DNA of 64,000 nt from Urophycis tenuis (GCA_036785325.1 JAXIVH010000126.1:373286-437285); one strand, 5' to 3'; counted from the first letter of the stretch, positions 1 to 11,849 are shown. A program made the numbers and translations. The notes: a model not told the origin generated them from the letters alone.

Positions 1-634
1 TCGCGTCTCTCTGGACTCCATACTGTAGATTGAGAATTCCTGTATGCGTCACCTGGATATTAAGGATTTAATTGACACCTTTGCACAGAGGAGAACCCAC
101 CAGAAATGCAGCTATGGTGTAAGTCAGCACCTTTTTATGTATTTTATTGATTGCATATTGATTTTGGGTTTTGCCGTCACCGTTTTTCTTAATTTGTTGT
201 GGTGCACTTACTTATGCGAGTCGTCTCACTTCTGTAGGCCTATATGACATAATGGCCTATGGTAGGCTATTGGTGGACGTTGCGTCATTACGCGTTGTAG
301 CCTATAGAGTGGCATTGTTGGCTTGTTATGGGGTCGACACAGGTCTCTCAAACTCAACACCATGTTACCATCTTCAGCTGCTAGTGAGCACCTGTTTAGC
401 ATGGCTGGGCTGATTTTCAGTCTACAGAGGGCAAGACTGGATGCAAAGAATTTTGAGAACCAGCTCCTCATGAAGCAAAATAATAAATATTTCAGCCTTA
501 GGTAGAAAGTGATCAGCTCTGCCATTTGCTGTTTTAGTATGCCACTTGTGATTCAGGATAGGTCAGGTTTAGTTTGTTGTGACTTACCTCTGCTTGTAAC
601 AGAGTGTCACTAGATACTATACTACTACTCTTCT

Positions 635-663
635 TACTACTACTACTACTACTACTACTACTA
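635..663. repeat. (TAC)n trinucleotide microsatellite
   Basis: About nine uninterrupted TAC/ACT units follow an imperfect act/ctt stretch. It lies in AT-rich intergenic sequence with no gene nearby. Confidence 0.9.
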
Positions 664-2157
664 TTAATCTTAAACACAAATTGGTATAACATACCTCCTA
701 TTGCGGAATTTATGCAAAGACTTGTTACTGTAATGGTGTTTTTTCCCCACTTGTGATGTCTGGCGTGAATATTTTGTTTTGACTTTCTGTGCCAGTATCA
801 GTATCACAGAGTATCACTACATACTACTTTACAGTCTTCAGTGCAGACAGGTATGCCTTTACCCTCTCTGATTTTGTGGAATATATGCAGACACTAGTTC
901 CTGTAATGACAATTCTTTCCACGTTTGATCTAAGGTCGAGTGTTTTGTTTATGTTTAATTTATGTTTACACAGACATACAGATGTGATACAGTAAAGGAG
1001 CTTGTGTTTTACTCCACATTTTTATTTGAATTAAATATGCAACCAAGTTACAAATAATTCTGAAAATAAAGAATTGTTCTCTAGTGCTGTTATTTCATAA
1101 CTACTTGGTCTTTCCTAATGGCATTGCATGGATTGTTTTCAATGTTTTGTGCTTATGATCTTTCAGAGTTTCAGACACTACATTTCATTTGATACATATT
1201 GTGGAAATGCAAATAAAAAGGCAAATTTGTGGTACTAAGCAGAAAAAACTGTCAAGTTGAGTTATTTTCAAATAAGGAATACATTTAGCATAAACACCCA
1301 ATGTAATGTATATGTCATCACAGATTAAGTGGTAGTATTTTAGAAAAAACATCAGAAATGTGTTCTGTGTTCCACTTGGTCTGTGGTATATCCCCCATAA
1401 TTTTCCTTTAACAAGAAATGGGTCTGGGCTCTTATGGGATATACGAAGGCAAATACTTTTATACTTCTACTCAAGTGGAAATTTAAAGTGAATACTTCCA
1501 CTTTGACTCAAGTAATATTTTGCACAAGGCATTTCTACTAAGTCAAGTATGTAGCTAATGTACCTCATCCATCACTGCCAGTCCTCAGTTGCTGCCTCCT
1601 GCTTGACATTTTCCTCAACGCAGAGCAATCACACCAGTCGTCTATCAGCTTGTAGCGTAGGCGTTGGTGACGTCACTGGAAAACCTGCTTATTTTCTTAA
1701 CCTCTGACACCAATGAAATACCCCTCAATAGTCGATGACATGTTAACCACTTTTCCAGTCTTTTATTTCTGAGTATAACAAAGGCTACTATAACAAAACT
1801 CAACTCGAATGGTAAAGATTGATCAAACCGATCATGGGATTGTAAAAAATTGTGCGATTCAAATGAATGTGCCTTCTGCAAAACAGAACAACAATCACGT
1901 TCAATGTAAAAGGACTTTTACTTGTAAGCTATGACCTATAGTTTTACATTTACAGGCTAAATAACTAAATACAATTCATGAATATATCAAAGAACAGAGC
2001 ACTTGGCTACTCGATGCTGTCATAGACAGTTTCATAATGTTGGAAGCACCTACCTTACACAAAGCAGAAGGGTGCAGGTCACCGGAGCCATTGGAAGGAG
2101 TGAGGGGGATTCAGGTGGTTGTGACCTCACCGCTAGTAGCCACCTCAATTTTATCTT

Positions 2158-2170
2158 TGACCTTTGACCT
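2158..2170 (-). promoter_or_regulatory. Perfect DR1 nuclear-receptor half-site pair
   Basis: The minus strand reads AGGTCA-A-AGGTCA, two perfect half-sites one base apart. This is the consensus form bound by HNF4, PPAR/RXR and COUP-TF dimers. The motif is seen directly; occupancy and target gene are unknown, and no promoter is evident close by. A 13-bp match can arise by chance. Confidence 0.35.
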
Positions 2171-3049
2171 TTGAGACGAACTTCAAGTAAACCTTTTCTA
2201 AATATCCCACCTTTTACCACTGTCCTCCTGAAGAGTTATAGACCAGAAAAGTATTAATGACCAAAGACATTCATTAGCACAGTAATGTAGTCTTAGAGGG
2301 CCTACTAATTGTAAGCAGGCTTGGATCTACACAAAGGTATTCTAGGCACATGCCTTGGGCCTCCTATTCCAGGGCCTGACTGGGACCCCCGCACTGAACC
2401 TTTACTCTCTGACCTCTCTGATTGGAGAGGGGGCCGTGGATTAAGGGTTATGCTTTGGCCTAGAGACTCGACAATTCCACAGAGCAACAATTGGATCATG
2501 GGGTACTTTTTCATGAAGGATAACCCCCGGGCAAAAAATAAGTATAAATGTATATAAAGTATAAGGTTGCAACATGGTCAGTGACATAATCTGTCAAACA
2601 TCTCTACATTCAAAGAAGTCATGGGTTTTAAACTCAGGTAAAAGCAATTTAATTAATATGCTTTTTGCAGGTAATGTGCAGAAGTGCATGTTAAATAAAT
2701 GTTTGAACTGAAGTCATATCCTTCATAGTGTCCCTTCATAGTGTTTTTTTGGAGCTCATCGTAAGAAAGTCCTGTCTGATAACCTCCTTGTGTGGCCTCC
2801 TAGCTTCACGGAGCATGCAATTAACATCTTTTTGCACAATTTTCAGCTGTGTTCTATCCCAGGTCTTACGTTTTTTTTTCTTTGTGATTGCTGCAGTGTT
2901 TAATATCTGTAATATCTGTGATCTTAGGTTATACAATTATTTATTTATGCTGAGGTAACACATTGTCCTCACAAATGATATATAATCAGTAAGAGTCTTA
3001 GTAACCTTGCCACATCTGCCCCCTGAAACATAGTCTCTACTCAGTCGAG

Positions 3050-3660
3050 AGAGAAATGATCCTTTGAGAGACTATATGCTGTCGCTAGTCCAAACATTTA
3101 AAGTAAGGCTCTGAGGTTTCCTCCATTTGAGTTCAGTGAGCAGGGATGAGGGGCATTATGGTCTGAGTTTGACAGCAGGGTTTGGCTCTACTCACATCTG
3201 CGTTGTTCACATTGCCGGAATGTTTGTCATGAATTCTGTCCTCCTCGCATTAAGCATATTGTTGAAAACCGGGAAGTGACAGTTGAAGTCTACAATGTTT
3301 GAAGTCTGTGAGAATTAAAATGAGGGCCTCAGAGACGCGTTGTAACTGCTGGTGTGCACAGTCAAGTGATTTGAGCAGCTGCACTCGCAGCCTTGCTGCT
3401 GGGTGGGACAAAGACAGGGTGCAGAAGATGAGATTCCTAAAGTCTCTAGGGAGATACAGGGGTCTCAAAGTCAAGCACATCACTTCAACATCTGGGTTGC
3501 AAAATGTCTCATGCCACCTGTGCAGTCTGCCCCATTTATGACTGATAAACACACACATGACCCCATCCTGACCTTTCATCAATGTCTCACTCCTGTCAGA
3601 GCAAATGAGGGAAAAAAAACCCTCCAGATCAGACAGTTGATAATATCCTGATGAGGCCAT
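3050..3660 (-). mobile_element. Relic of a LINE endonuclease domain
   Basis: Read on the minus strand, a 136-codon open frame (3250-3660) followed by further broken frames resembles the C-terminal half of the apurinic endonuclease of fish L2/Rex1-type LINEs. The recognisable pieces are a 'LRPLYLPRDF' stretch, a 'PGFQQY' motif, and downstream a degenerate counterpart of the 'RAKPPL..DHN' block near 3120-3200. A stop follows the PGFQQY block, and the expected aspartate/histidine catalytic context is eroded, so the copy is dead. No reverse transcriptase follows it. Assignment to a clade is by memory of conserved blocks. Confidence 0.6.
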
Positions 3661-3859
3661 TTCTCAGTAAGTACCTTAACAGATGACTCACAGTACTCAA
3701 AACAGGCTCTAGCGTAGATGCACAGCTCGTCCATTTCTTCTTTGGTCACCTCACATATCAGAGTACCATAGAGGGAGGGTAGAGGTGGCCTGTGTCCTCT
3801 CTGTCAGAGACGCTTCTGGATTCCTCTTCTCCTTCCCCTTCTCCGAAGACGTCTCCTCT

Positions 3860-6650
3860 ACAGACGATACCATAAACCAATGAACAGCCAATACAATTAC
3901 TAAATTACTTCATTTGATTACCTTTATCTGCCAATATCAATGTTTGACCTTGATTAGCTGCATGTTAATGACTCTAATGGCTTTAACTTTCATCATCGTC
4001 TAGTTTCCATATGTCGCAGTGACCTGAAGCTGTCTGTGTATTATAGCAACATAATAAACACAAAATACACCAATGGTATCACGTGGTATAAGTGTCTTTC
4101 GGAGTCCCTCACGATGAAGGGACACAGACGCAGAGTAGGTGTGCGGAGTGTGTGCATGTGTGGAGAATAGGCCCACAACATCGCTCATATAACTTATAAC
4201 TTTCGCCTGTGGCGAAAAATGTAAGACCAAAGCGTATGATAAATGCCCTTCTAATTCTAATCTAATCTAATTTTGGCGTCACGCTGTGGTGGCCAATCAC
4301 GTAAACCGGCAATCAGACCGGGAAGACGCCCAAGGTATTTACCATGTTGCGTTAGCATTGTAGCATTCAGCTGTTTATAGAGCAAGTGCGAAGATGTAGG
4401 AGAGACTGGTCGCCACCGTGTTGTACTTTCTAGAACAGTACAACCATAGAGTACAACCCTTCCACGAGGGAGGGGTTAAAATTCACAACATGACGTCACA
4501 CAAATGGCCCACGAAGTGACACTCCCACACATAGACATACCGCAGCCTGCGCTCATTGCGCAACGCCTGATTAGGTCTGAATGAGCAACGGTTGCGACCT
4601 GTCTGCAAGGCGGGGCTTGTCACGACGTCACACGCCAAGCCCTGCTACGTTATCGTGGTTTGTTCAGGGACAGTCGGGATTTCAGAAACTCGGTCGAAGC
4701 AGCGCCTGGATTTGCCTGGATGTCGGATTTCATGTTGTTCTTCCCTAGTAGCTACTACATAAACGTTTACTAAACGAACGTTTCAAGTTAAATGGAAATA
4801 TTTAATTACTTGAAATGATTATTGATGTGAGGACACATTATTCCACTATAGCAACAATGTAGCCTATTGTCTACTATATGACTATTTGACTGAAGATTGC
4901 TATTTGTATTTGTATTTTTTATTTGTATTTATATTTTTGATTCATTTAAATTTTTAATAAAAATTAAGTGAACATAAAAAAAGTATTTCGCATATTGTGT
5001 TTTTGCTATTAATAAACAGGTTTGTCATCGTTTATGTCACTAACAGAAACCCGTTAGAAGAATAATACAGTCTTGAGGAGTGGAGAAGTGAGGCTTCATC
5101 ATTCACCATTGTACAACAATCAGTCAAAGAAAGCATTATATAATTTACATATCTTCCAATGATGTATTTCTACATTAGTCTAAAAGAAAGTTTTAGACTG
5201 AGAAACTTTTTTAAAACCACTTTTTAGCCGACCTCAATCTGTTAACCTCTCTGTTTAGTTGTATTCATACTGACTATTTTATTTACTCAAATAGTTACCT
5301 TTGCCAGCCAGTTTTAGGTCTACCTCCTGATCAGCCCTCTCTAAAATATTAAATTTCTATAGAGGGCATCCAGTACACCACCATCTTTTGTACTTTCATC
5401 TTTTTGTCATCTTATTTTTAATACCTGACCTATTTTCTCACCCATACTGCGTTATGTCCTATGTATTGATGTGTCTTTGGTACTGTATGTGCATGTTTGT
5501 GTGGAGTGTATTTTGGGACTCGTCCAGGTAATCAAGGGCAGCGGTACAAAACAAATGTAACCCCTTCCATGGAATATCATAATGATTGAATAAAGCCAGT
5601 GAAAGCAAATAATGAAAATCATTACCAAAAGAAAAGTTTCTATTATTTAGCAACAATGAACAGACTCTTTTGATCAAACTATGTAATGCAGACCAAGCCA
5701 TTCCCCTGCAAAAAAAAAAAAGTACAATTATTATCTTTACATCCTGCAGTGCAGGATGATCCTGGTGGTTGTTCTGAACGGCCTCTCACATCTTCAGTGT
5801 ACATCTCTCCACCACCAAGTAATTTACAGATGCCTTGCATCTTTGTGTGTGACGATACCTCGCCAGCAGACTGGAAAAAACGGCAACTTGCTACCTCAGA
5901 CTGATAAATTATCTGCAGCATCTTACTACAGATGGCTACAGAGAAATAACTCAGGGACCTTTTTTTCAACAATTCTTTAATTTATTAAACTCAAGAGAAC
6001 ATTAATCTGGAACGTTGACCTCTTATTCAGTTGAAGATAACATTAATCATCAGAGGACTTCTCTGTCACTCCTGAAAGGAAAGCATAACATGTTATTCAA
6101 TTTGACATAGTTAGCATATCATTGAGCATGGTTGCAGCAGGATTGGATTTAATGGCCAGCTGAATGCTGGCCATTAAACTGCCAAAATACACAAACGTTA
6201 TACAATAATATATATACACCAACAAAAGCGCCGTGAGATGTGAATAAAGTTTTTTCATTTATTGTAGCAACGTAATTTCACTCACCGACATCACTTTCCA
6301 ACTCCTATTCCGATATTTTGCCGAAAGGGAAGGTAGCAAGGGGTGGACTTAACTTTCACGGTGATTCAGTGTGGGCGGGGCTTGACAGGCTGGACGTCAA
6401 GCCCCCCCCCCCCTCCGAAGGTACCGCAAGGCCGCGGCCGTTAGTAGCCTACTTGCTTCAACCGGCTACACTCTGGTGGCGCCTCATTGCGCACCAGAAT
6501 TCTGAGCATAGCTGGAAATTGTCCTAATCTCACAATTACGTTTTGATGGGAAATGGGAAATGCATATTAATCAATACGTCAGTAAAAACATTAATATAAA
6601 TATGCCGGAGTTAGCATAGTTGCTAAATTTCATCCGTTGTCCTAAGGCAG
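3860..6650. other. Intergenic stretch; CpG-bearing segment but no gene
   Basis: Most of this stretch is AT-rich and unremarkable. Between about 4270 and 4720 the sequence is richer in CpG than its surroundings and has CCAAT-like and CRE-like (tgacgtca) matches, so an unannotated promoter is possible. I could not link it to a coding exon. A run of eleven C residues lies near 6403. Confidence 0.5.
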
Positions 6651-6689
6651 GTAGGCTATCATAAAAACAAATAATAAAGCAGTATAATA

Positions 6690-7141
6690 GAATCAAACAA
6701 TAAAACAAACAATAAAACATGGCAACATGCAAACATTAAAACCATACATCACAAGCACAAAATACATACAAAAATACAAAAAGTGAAACCATGTTCAACT
6801 GTTATTTAATGGGAGCAGGTCTGGTTTGTTTTCAGCCACTGTTTAAGTTTTGATTTTGAAGATGTTAATATTTTCGCACAGTCTAATATGGGCTGGCAGT
6901 GTGTTCCAGGACTGTGTTCCTCTAATGGACACCACCTTCTGGCTATACTTGGTTCTGCGCCATTTAACTTCACAGTTCCCTCTTGCCAGGGCTCTTGTGT
7001 TAGCTTTTGAAGATTTTTTCTTTATGAAGTCCTGTAGTGGTGGAGGGGCTAGTCCATTTAAAACCTTAAAAATGAGACAGACATCTAAAAACAACTGGTA
7101 ACTATCTAAGTCTAATATTTGATATTTCTTTACAATGTTAC
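6690..7141 (-). mobile_element. 3' part of a LINE ORF2, separated by a nested LTR element
   Basis: The minus-strand frame from 7141 down to 6843 encodes the extreme C-terminal region of a LINE reverse transcriptase protein, including the fish-typical 'VLNGLAPPPLQDFI' block. An AT-rich 3' UTR-like stretch follows to about 6690. Its upstream half is at 10345-10830. When the intervening LTR element and one copy of the 5-bp target duplication are ignored, the two halves keep the same reading frame. This shows that the LTR element inserted into a LINE that was already present. Confidence 0.8.
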
Positions 7142-7528
7142 TGTCAGGGAGTTGTGGAGGGGTTGGACCCAAGTGCAGAGAGGCGAGGCATGCAGGAGTA
7201 CTTTTGCTCTTTTAATTGAAAACTAAGGCAAAGATACAGGAACAGACAGATGACAACTCACATGAACGGCGACGACACCAAACAACGACGACAAGACTCG
7301 GACAAAGACTGAACAGAAGACAGGACTTAAATACACAGATTAATTACAAACCCAAGACAGGTGAGGGAACAAGACACAGGTGAACACGATGGGGCAATCA
7401 CCAAGGGAAACAGGACACAGGGGAAACAGAGCAAGCCAATGAAAACCAGACAACAGACACAGACACAGACAAGGGGAAACACAAAGCAAACCAATGAAAA
7501 CGACAGCACACAGACACAGATCATGACA
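7142..7528 (-). repeat. LTR A (left outer LTR, 3' LTR of the element)
   Basis: This 387-bp sequence begins TGTCAGGG and ends CATGACA, so it has TG...CA termini with a short inverted repeat (TGTCA/TGACA). It is nearly identical to 8592-8960 and 9954-10344. It is flanked on the left by GTTAC (7137-7141), the same five bases found after LTR C. A purine-rich tract on the minus strand directly precedes it (7529-7541), which makes it the 3' LTR of a minus-oriented element. Confidence 0.9.
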
Positions 7529-8591
7529 GAACCCCCCCTCAAGGGACGGCTCCTGACGTCCCCAAACTCAAACACCAAGATGGGTGGGAGGAGGGGGCCT
7601 GGAGGAGGGCTACCAGGAGCGGAGCAGGGAACGTCAGGCGGCACCCTTCTGGAGGCCGGCGGCGGTGGCGCGGGCCCTCCGGAGGCCGGCGGCGGGGGCG
7701 CGGGCCTTCCGGAGGCCGGCGGCGGGGGCGCGGGCCTTCCGGAGGCCGGCGGTGAAGGCGGAACCCCTTGGACTCACGGAATGCCGCTGGGACAAGGACC
7801 TCAGGGGAGGCTGAGGCTGCAGAATCTGGGGGCGGAGTCTCTGGAGCGGCTGCAGACTCAGGGGGCGGAGTCTCTGGAGCGGCTGCAGTCCCCGGGGGCG
7901 GAGTCTCTGGAGCGGCTGCAGTCTCCGGGGGCGGAGTCTCTGGAGCGGCTCAGTCTCCGGGGGCGGAGTCTCTGGAGCGGCTGCAGACTCCGGGGGTGGA
8001 GCCGGCCGGACCGCCTCCAGCGAGCGAGGAGCGGGGGTGGGCCGGACGGCCAACAGCGTGCGAGGAGCAGGGATGGGCCGAACTGCCAACAGCGTGCGTG
8101 GAGCGGGCGTCGGCCGGACCGCCTCCAGCGAGCGAGGAGCGGGCGTCGGCCGGACCGCCTCCAGCGAGCGAGGAGCGGGCGTCGGCCGGACGGCCAACAG
8201 CGTGCGAGGAGCAGGGATGGGCCGGACTGCCAACAGCGTGCGTGGAGCGGGCGTCGGCTGGACCTCCCCAACTGGGGACAGCTGTGGCCCAGCGGCGGAG
8301 ACAAGAGGGCGCTGCGGCCCAGCGGCGGAGACAGGAGGGCGCTGCGGCCCAGCGGCGGAGACAGGAGGCCGCTGCGGCCCAGCGGCGGAGACAGGAGGCC
8401 GCTGCGGCCCGGCAGCGGAGACAGGAAGGCGCTGCGGCCCGGCGGCGGAAACAGGAGGCCGCTGCGGCCTGGCGGGGACAGGAGGGCGCTGCGGCTCATC
8501 CTGGTAGTGGGGGACCGAGGTCCCCCCCGTGCCAAACGGGTGCCCCAGTATGGATTCCTCTCTGCTGGGTCCATTCTTGGTCCGAGTCTTC
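7529..8591 (-). repeat. Internal region 1 of the LTR element, GC-rich degenerate repeats
   Basis: This 1063-bp region is strikingly GC-rich compared with its surroundings. It is made of short tandem units, for example a repeated 'gcggagtctctggagcggctgcag' type segment at 7830-8000 and a 'cagcggcggagacagg' type segment at 8280-8460. Long frames are open on both strands because unit lengths are near multiples of three. The best biological candidate is the minus-strand frame starting at the ATG at 8574 and running to 7858, a Pro/Arg/Ser-rich protein of about 238 residues. I do not assign it a function. Confidence 0.75.
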
Positions 8592-8960
8592 TGTCAGGGA
8601 GTTGTGGAGGGGTTGGACCCAAGTGCAGAGAGGCGAGGCATGCAGGAGTACTTTTGCTCTTTTAATTGAAAACTAAGGCAAAGATACAGGAACAGACAGA
8701 TGACAACTCACATGAACGGCGACGACAAGACTCGGACAAAGACTGAACAGAAGACAGGACTTAAATACACAGACTAATTACAAACCCAAGACAGGTGAGG
8801 GAACAAGACACAGGTGAACACGATGGGGCAATCACCAAGGGAAACAGGACACAGGGGAAACAGAGCAAACCAACGAAAACCAGACAACAGACACAGACAC
8901 AGACAAGGGGAAACACAAAGCAAACCAATGAAAACGACAGCACACAGACAGATCATGACA
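8592..8960 (-). repeat. LTR B (central LTR)
   Basis: This 369-bp copy lies between the two internal regions. It lacks one short segment present in the outer copies (the 'caccaaacaacgacga' type unit near 7275), so the three LTRs have diverged by small tandem-unit changes as well as point differences. It has no target duplication of its own, which supports the tandem-recombination explanation. Confidence 0.88.
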
Positions 8961-9953
8961 GAACCCCCCCCTCAAGGGACGGCTCCTGACGTCCCCAAAC
9001 TCAAACACCAAGATGGGTGGGAGGAGGGGGCTTGGAGGAGGGCTACCAGGAGCGGAGCAGGGAACGTCAGGCGGCACCCTTCTGGAGGCCGGCGGCGGGG
9101 GCGCGGGCCCTCCGGAGGCCGGCGGCGGGGGCGCGGGCCTTCCGGAGGCCGGCGGTGAAGGCGGAACCCCTTGGACTCACGGAATGCCGCTGGGACAAGG
9201 GCCTCAGGGGAGGCTGAGGCTGCAGAATCTGGGGGCGGAGTCTCTGGAGCGGCTGCAGACTCAGGGGGCGGAGTCTCTGGAGCGGCTGCAGTCCCCGGGG
9301 GCGGAGTCTCTGGAGCGGCTGCAGTCCCTGGGGGCGGAGTCTCTGGAGCGGCTGCAGTCTCCGGGGGCGGAATCTCTGGAGCGGCTGCAGTCTCCGGGGG
9401 CGGAGTCTCTGGAGCGGCTGCAGACTCCGGGGGTGGAGCCGGCCGGACCGCCTCCAGCGAGCGAGGAGCAGGGATGGGCCGGACGGCCAACAGCGTGCGA
9501 GGAGCGGGTGTCGGCCGGACCGCCTCCAGCGAGCGAGGAGCGGGCGTCGGCCAGACGGCCAACAGCGTGCGAGGAGCAGGGATGGGCCGGACTGCCAACA
9601 GCGTGCGTGGAGCGGGCGTCGGCTGGACCTCCCCAACTGGGGACAGCTGTGGCCCAGCGGCAGAGACAAGAGGGCGCTGCGGCCCAGCGGCGGAGACAGG
9701 AGGGCGCTGCGGCCCAGCGGCGGACACAGGAGGCCGCTGCGGCCCAGCGGGGACAGGAAGGTGCTGCGGCCCAGCAGCGGAGACAGGAAGGCGCTGCGGC
9801 CCGGCGGCGGAAACAGGAGGCCGCTGCGGCCTGGCGGGGACAGGAGGGCGCTGCGGCTCATCCTGGTAGTGGGGGACCGAGGTCCCCCCCGTGCCAAACG
9901 GGTGCCCCAGTATGGATTCCTCTCTGCTGGGTCCATTCTTGGTCCGAGTCTTC
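8961..9953 (-). repeat. Internal region 2 of the LTR element
   Basis: This 993-bp region is homologous to internal region 1 from end to end but differs in the number of internal tandem units, for instance more 'ctggagcggctgcagt' units and fewer 'gagcgaggagcgggc' units. The minus-strand frame from the ATG at 9936 runs to 9067 (about 289 residues), longer than its counterpart in region 1. Repeat-number change without loss of frame is visible, but this alone does not show that the product is made. Confidence 0.75.
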
Positions 9954-10344
9954 TGTCAGGGAGTTGTGGAGGGGTTGGACCCAAGTGCAGAGAGGCGAGG
10001 CATGCAGGAGTACTTTTGCTCTTTTAATTGAAAACTAAGGCACAGGAACAGACAGACGACAACTCACATGAACGGCGACGACACCAAGCAACGACGACAC
10101 CAAACAACGACGACAAGACTCGGACAAAGACTGAACAGAAGACAGGACTTAAATACACAGACTAATTACGAACCCAAGACAGGTGAGGGAACAAGACACA
10201 GGTGAACACGATGGGGCAATCACCAAGGGAAACAGGACACAGGGGAAACAGAGCAAACCAATGAAAACCAGACAACAGACACAGACCAAGACAAGGGGAA
10301 ACACAAAGCAAACCAATGAAAACGACAGCACACAGACCATGACA
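9954..10344 (-). repeat. LTR C (right outer LTR, 5' LTR of the element)
   Basis: This 391-bp copy ends CATGACA directly before the target duplication GTTAC (10345-10349). On the minus strand it is the 5' LTR. It carries one extra copy of a short 'acgacgacaccaa' unit compared with LTR A. Confidence 0.9.
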
Positions 10345-10830
10345 GTTACAGTAGTGGTGACGTATAGGCTTTTTATCAAGAACTTTAAGTGTTCTCTTGA
10401 AGAGAGACTTGGTTTTAGAATGTTCTCTGATGTGTGTGACCATGTTGTGTAACATTAGGAAATGTGAGAAAATATAATTGTGTGCATATAGATCTTTGCA
10501 GCCTCCATGGGTAGGAAAGGTCTTATGTGTTTAAAATTAGATAAACTAGCTTTGAGTCTGTGTGTTACCTTTTTAACAAGCTGCTTAAAATTAAGTGAAG
10601 AGTCAAAAGTTACCCCAAGATATTTAAAATGATCAACCACATCTAGTGTTTCTCCATCTACCATAACTGATGGTTGCTGCTCCACTGTTATTTGCCGTGA
10701 AAAATACATACATACAGTTTTCTTTGTATTCAAATGTAGGCAACAGTTTTGGAGCCAATGGGACACTGGCACCATGGCTTCTGAGAGTCTTGCAGCTGAG
10801 AGTCTTGTATTTTCTACTCATATTAACAAG
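10345..10830 (-). mobile_element. 5' part of the LINE ORF2 interrupted by the LTR element
   Basis: The minus-strand frame at 10455-10775 and its continuation to 10350 encode the region just after the reverse transcriptase palm of a fish LINE. It includes the 'KYLGVTFDSSL' and 'IFSHIS' blocks and a 'TLKVLDKKP' stretch. A frameshift near 10740 breaks the upstream frame, so the copy is inactive. The downstream half is at 6690-7141. The same LINE family is represented by a different piece at 33830-34340. Confidence 0.8.
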
Positions 10831-10997
10831 AAGAGGAGACTAGATATAATATAATGGGATATAATGCTCTCAGGCATTCAGTTTTGCCCTGTCTCGTGTC
10901 ATCTGCCACTCGTAGCTATACATATAATACTATTATCAGAGCAGATTACACGATATCACCATGTTTTTGGAGAATGTTGTGGGTGTGTATTTATACT

Positions 10998-11335
10998 CCA
11001 TCCATTATCGTAACCGCTGATCCTCTACGAGAGTCGCGGGGGGGCTGGAGCCAATCCCAGCTGGACAGGTCGCCAGCCTATCACAGGGCTAACACATATA
11101 GACAAACAACCATTCACACACACCTATGGTCAATTTAGAGACACCAATTAACCTAATCCCCAACCTGCATGTTTTTGGTCTGTGGGAGGAAGCCGGAGTA
11201 CCCGGAGAGAACCCACGCAAGCACAGGGAGAACATGCAAACTCCACACAGAAAGGTCCCGGGTCCCAGGTGGATTCGAACCCAGAACCCTCTTGCTGTGA
11301 GGCGACAGTGCTAACCACTGCACCACCGTGCCGCC
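10998..11335 (-). mobile_element. tRNA-derived SINE with 12-bp target duplication
   Basis: The element is in minus orientation. Its head at the right end carries RNA polymerase III promoter sequences: an A-box-like GTGCAGTGGTTAGCAC (near 11309-11324) and a B-box-like GGTTCGAATCC (near 11272-11282). The body includes the widespread fish segment 'cccggagagaacccacgc'. The left end is an ATGG-type tail. Identical flanks TGTATTTATACT (10986-10997 and 11336-11347) show a retrotransposition event with a 12-bp target duplication. This is not a functional tRNA gene. Confidence 0.85.
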
Positions 11336-11849
11336 TGTATTTATACTGAAGGTCATTAATGACATTGGGTCACAAACTCACTAGCTCAAATAACGTGTCA
11401 AGTGACACGTTATTGTCTCCTCTACTCCTCTAGTACAAATTATAATATTGTTAATTCAAACCTAATAAAGTTTTATTGCATAAAATGTTAAACTTTGGAA
11501 GAGAAAAAAAAAAAACAGAATAGAGTGAAGACGAACACATATGAACAGGAGTTTGACCAGATAATATGTAGTCACACAAAGTAGTCAGAGCTATTTTGCT
11601 CTAGAGTATTTTGCTCTAAAACTAAATGGTTCTGAAAGTAGCTGTTTGATTTTTGAGACAGTGCCTCTAGTGGTGGAGGTATGAACAGTGTGACAACTTA
11701 CCTGTTTGACAACTTACCCTGTACTTCCCCCTCTGCTGTGTTTCATTGTCATGTTGTTGTTGCTATGTCACCTCCTCTGGTGGTGGTGGTTCCTCTGGGG
11801 ATTAATGATCTTATCTTCTATTATTTTATATGTCTTCATCACATTATAT

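Larger units (their letters stand above)
1..3040. other. Intergenic stretch without a recognisable gene
   Basis: No open frame here shows a family motif, consistent splice sites or coding-like composition. The longest frames are under 80 codons and look like chance. The stretch is AT-rich and contains one trinucleotide run near 635-663. Confidence 0.6.
7142..10344 (-). mobile_element. Non-autonomous LTR retrotransposon with three LTRs in tandem
   Basis: The order is LTR A (7142-7528), internal region 1 (7529-8591), LTR B (8592-8960), internal region 2 (8961-9953) and LTR C (9954-10344). A 5-bp target duplication GTTAC flanks the whole (7137-7141 and 10345-10349), so this is one insertion event in a LINE, not three. 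On the minus strand each internal region starts with GAAGACTCGGACC, then an ATG with a gag-like start 'MDPAERNPYWG', and ends in a G-rich polypurine tract next to the LTR. No protease, reverse transcriptase, RNase H or integrase is present, so mobilisation would have needed another element. The double structure most simply arose by unequal exchange between LTRs or during reverse transcription. Assignment to the Gypsy-like group is inferred from the 5-bp duplication and gag-like start only. Confidence 0.88.

Noticed and set aside
7361..8676. Plus-strand frames of up to 434 codons
   Set aside because: They run antisense to the LTR element defined by its polypurine tract and LTR order, and consist of GC-rich repeats open in most frames.
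11264..11335. Possible tRNA gene on the minus strand
   Set aside because: Only A- and B-box-like sequences are present; no acceptor stem or cloverleaf can be formed, and the 12-bp target duplication marks a SINE.
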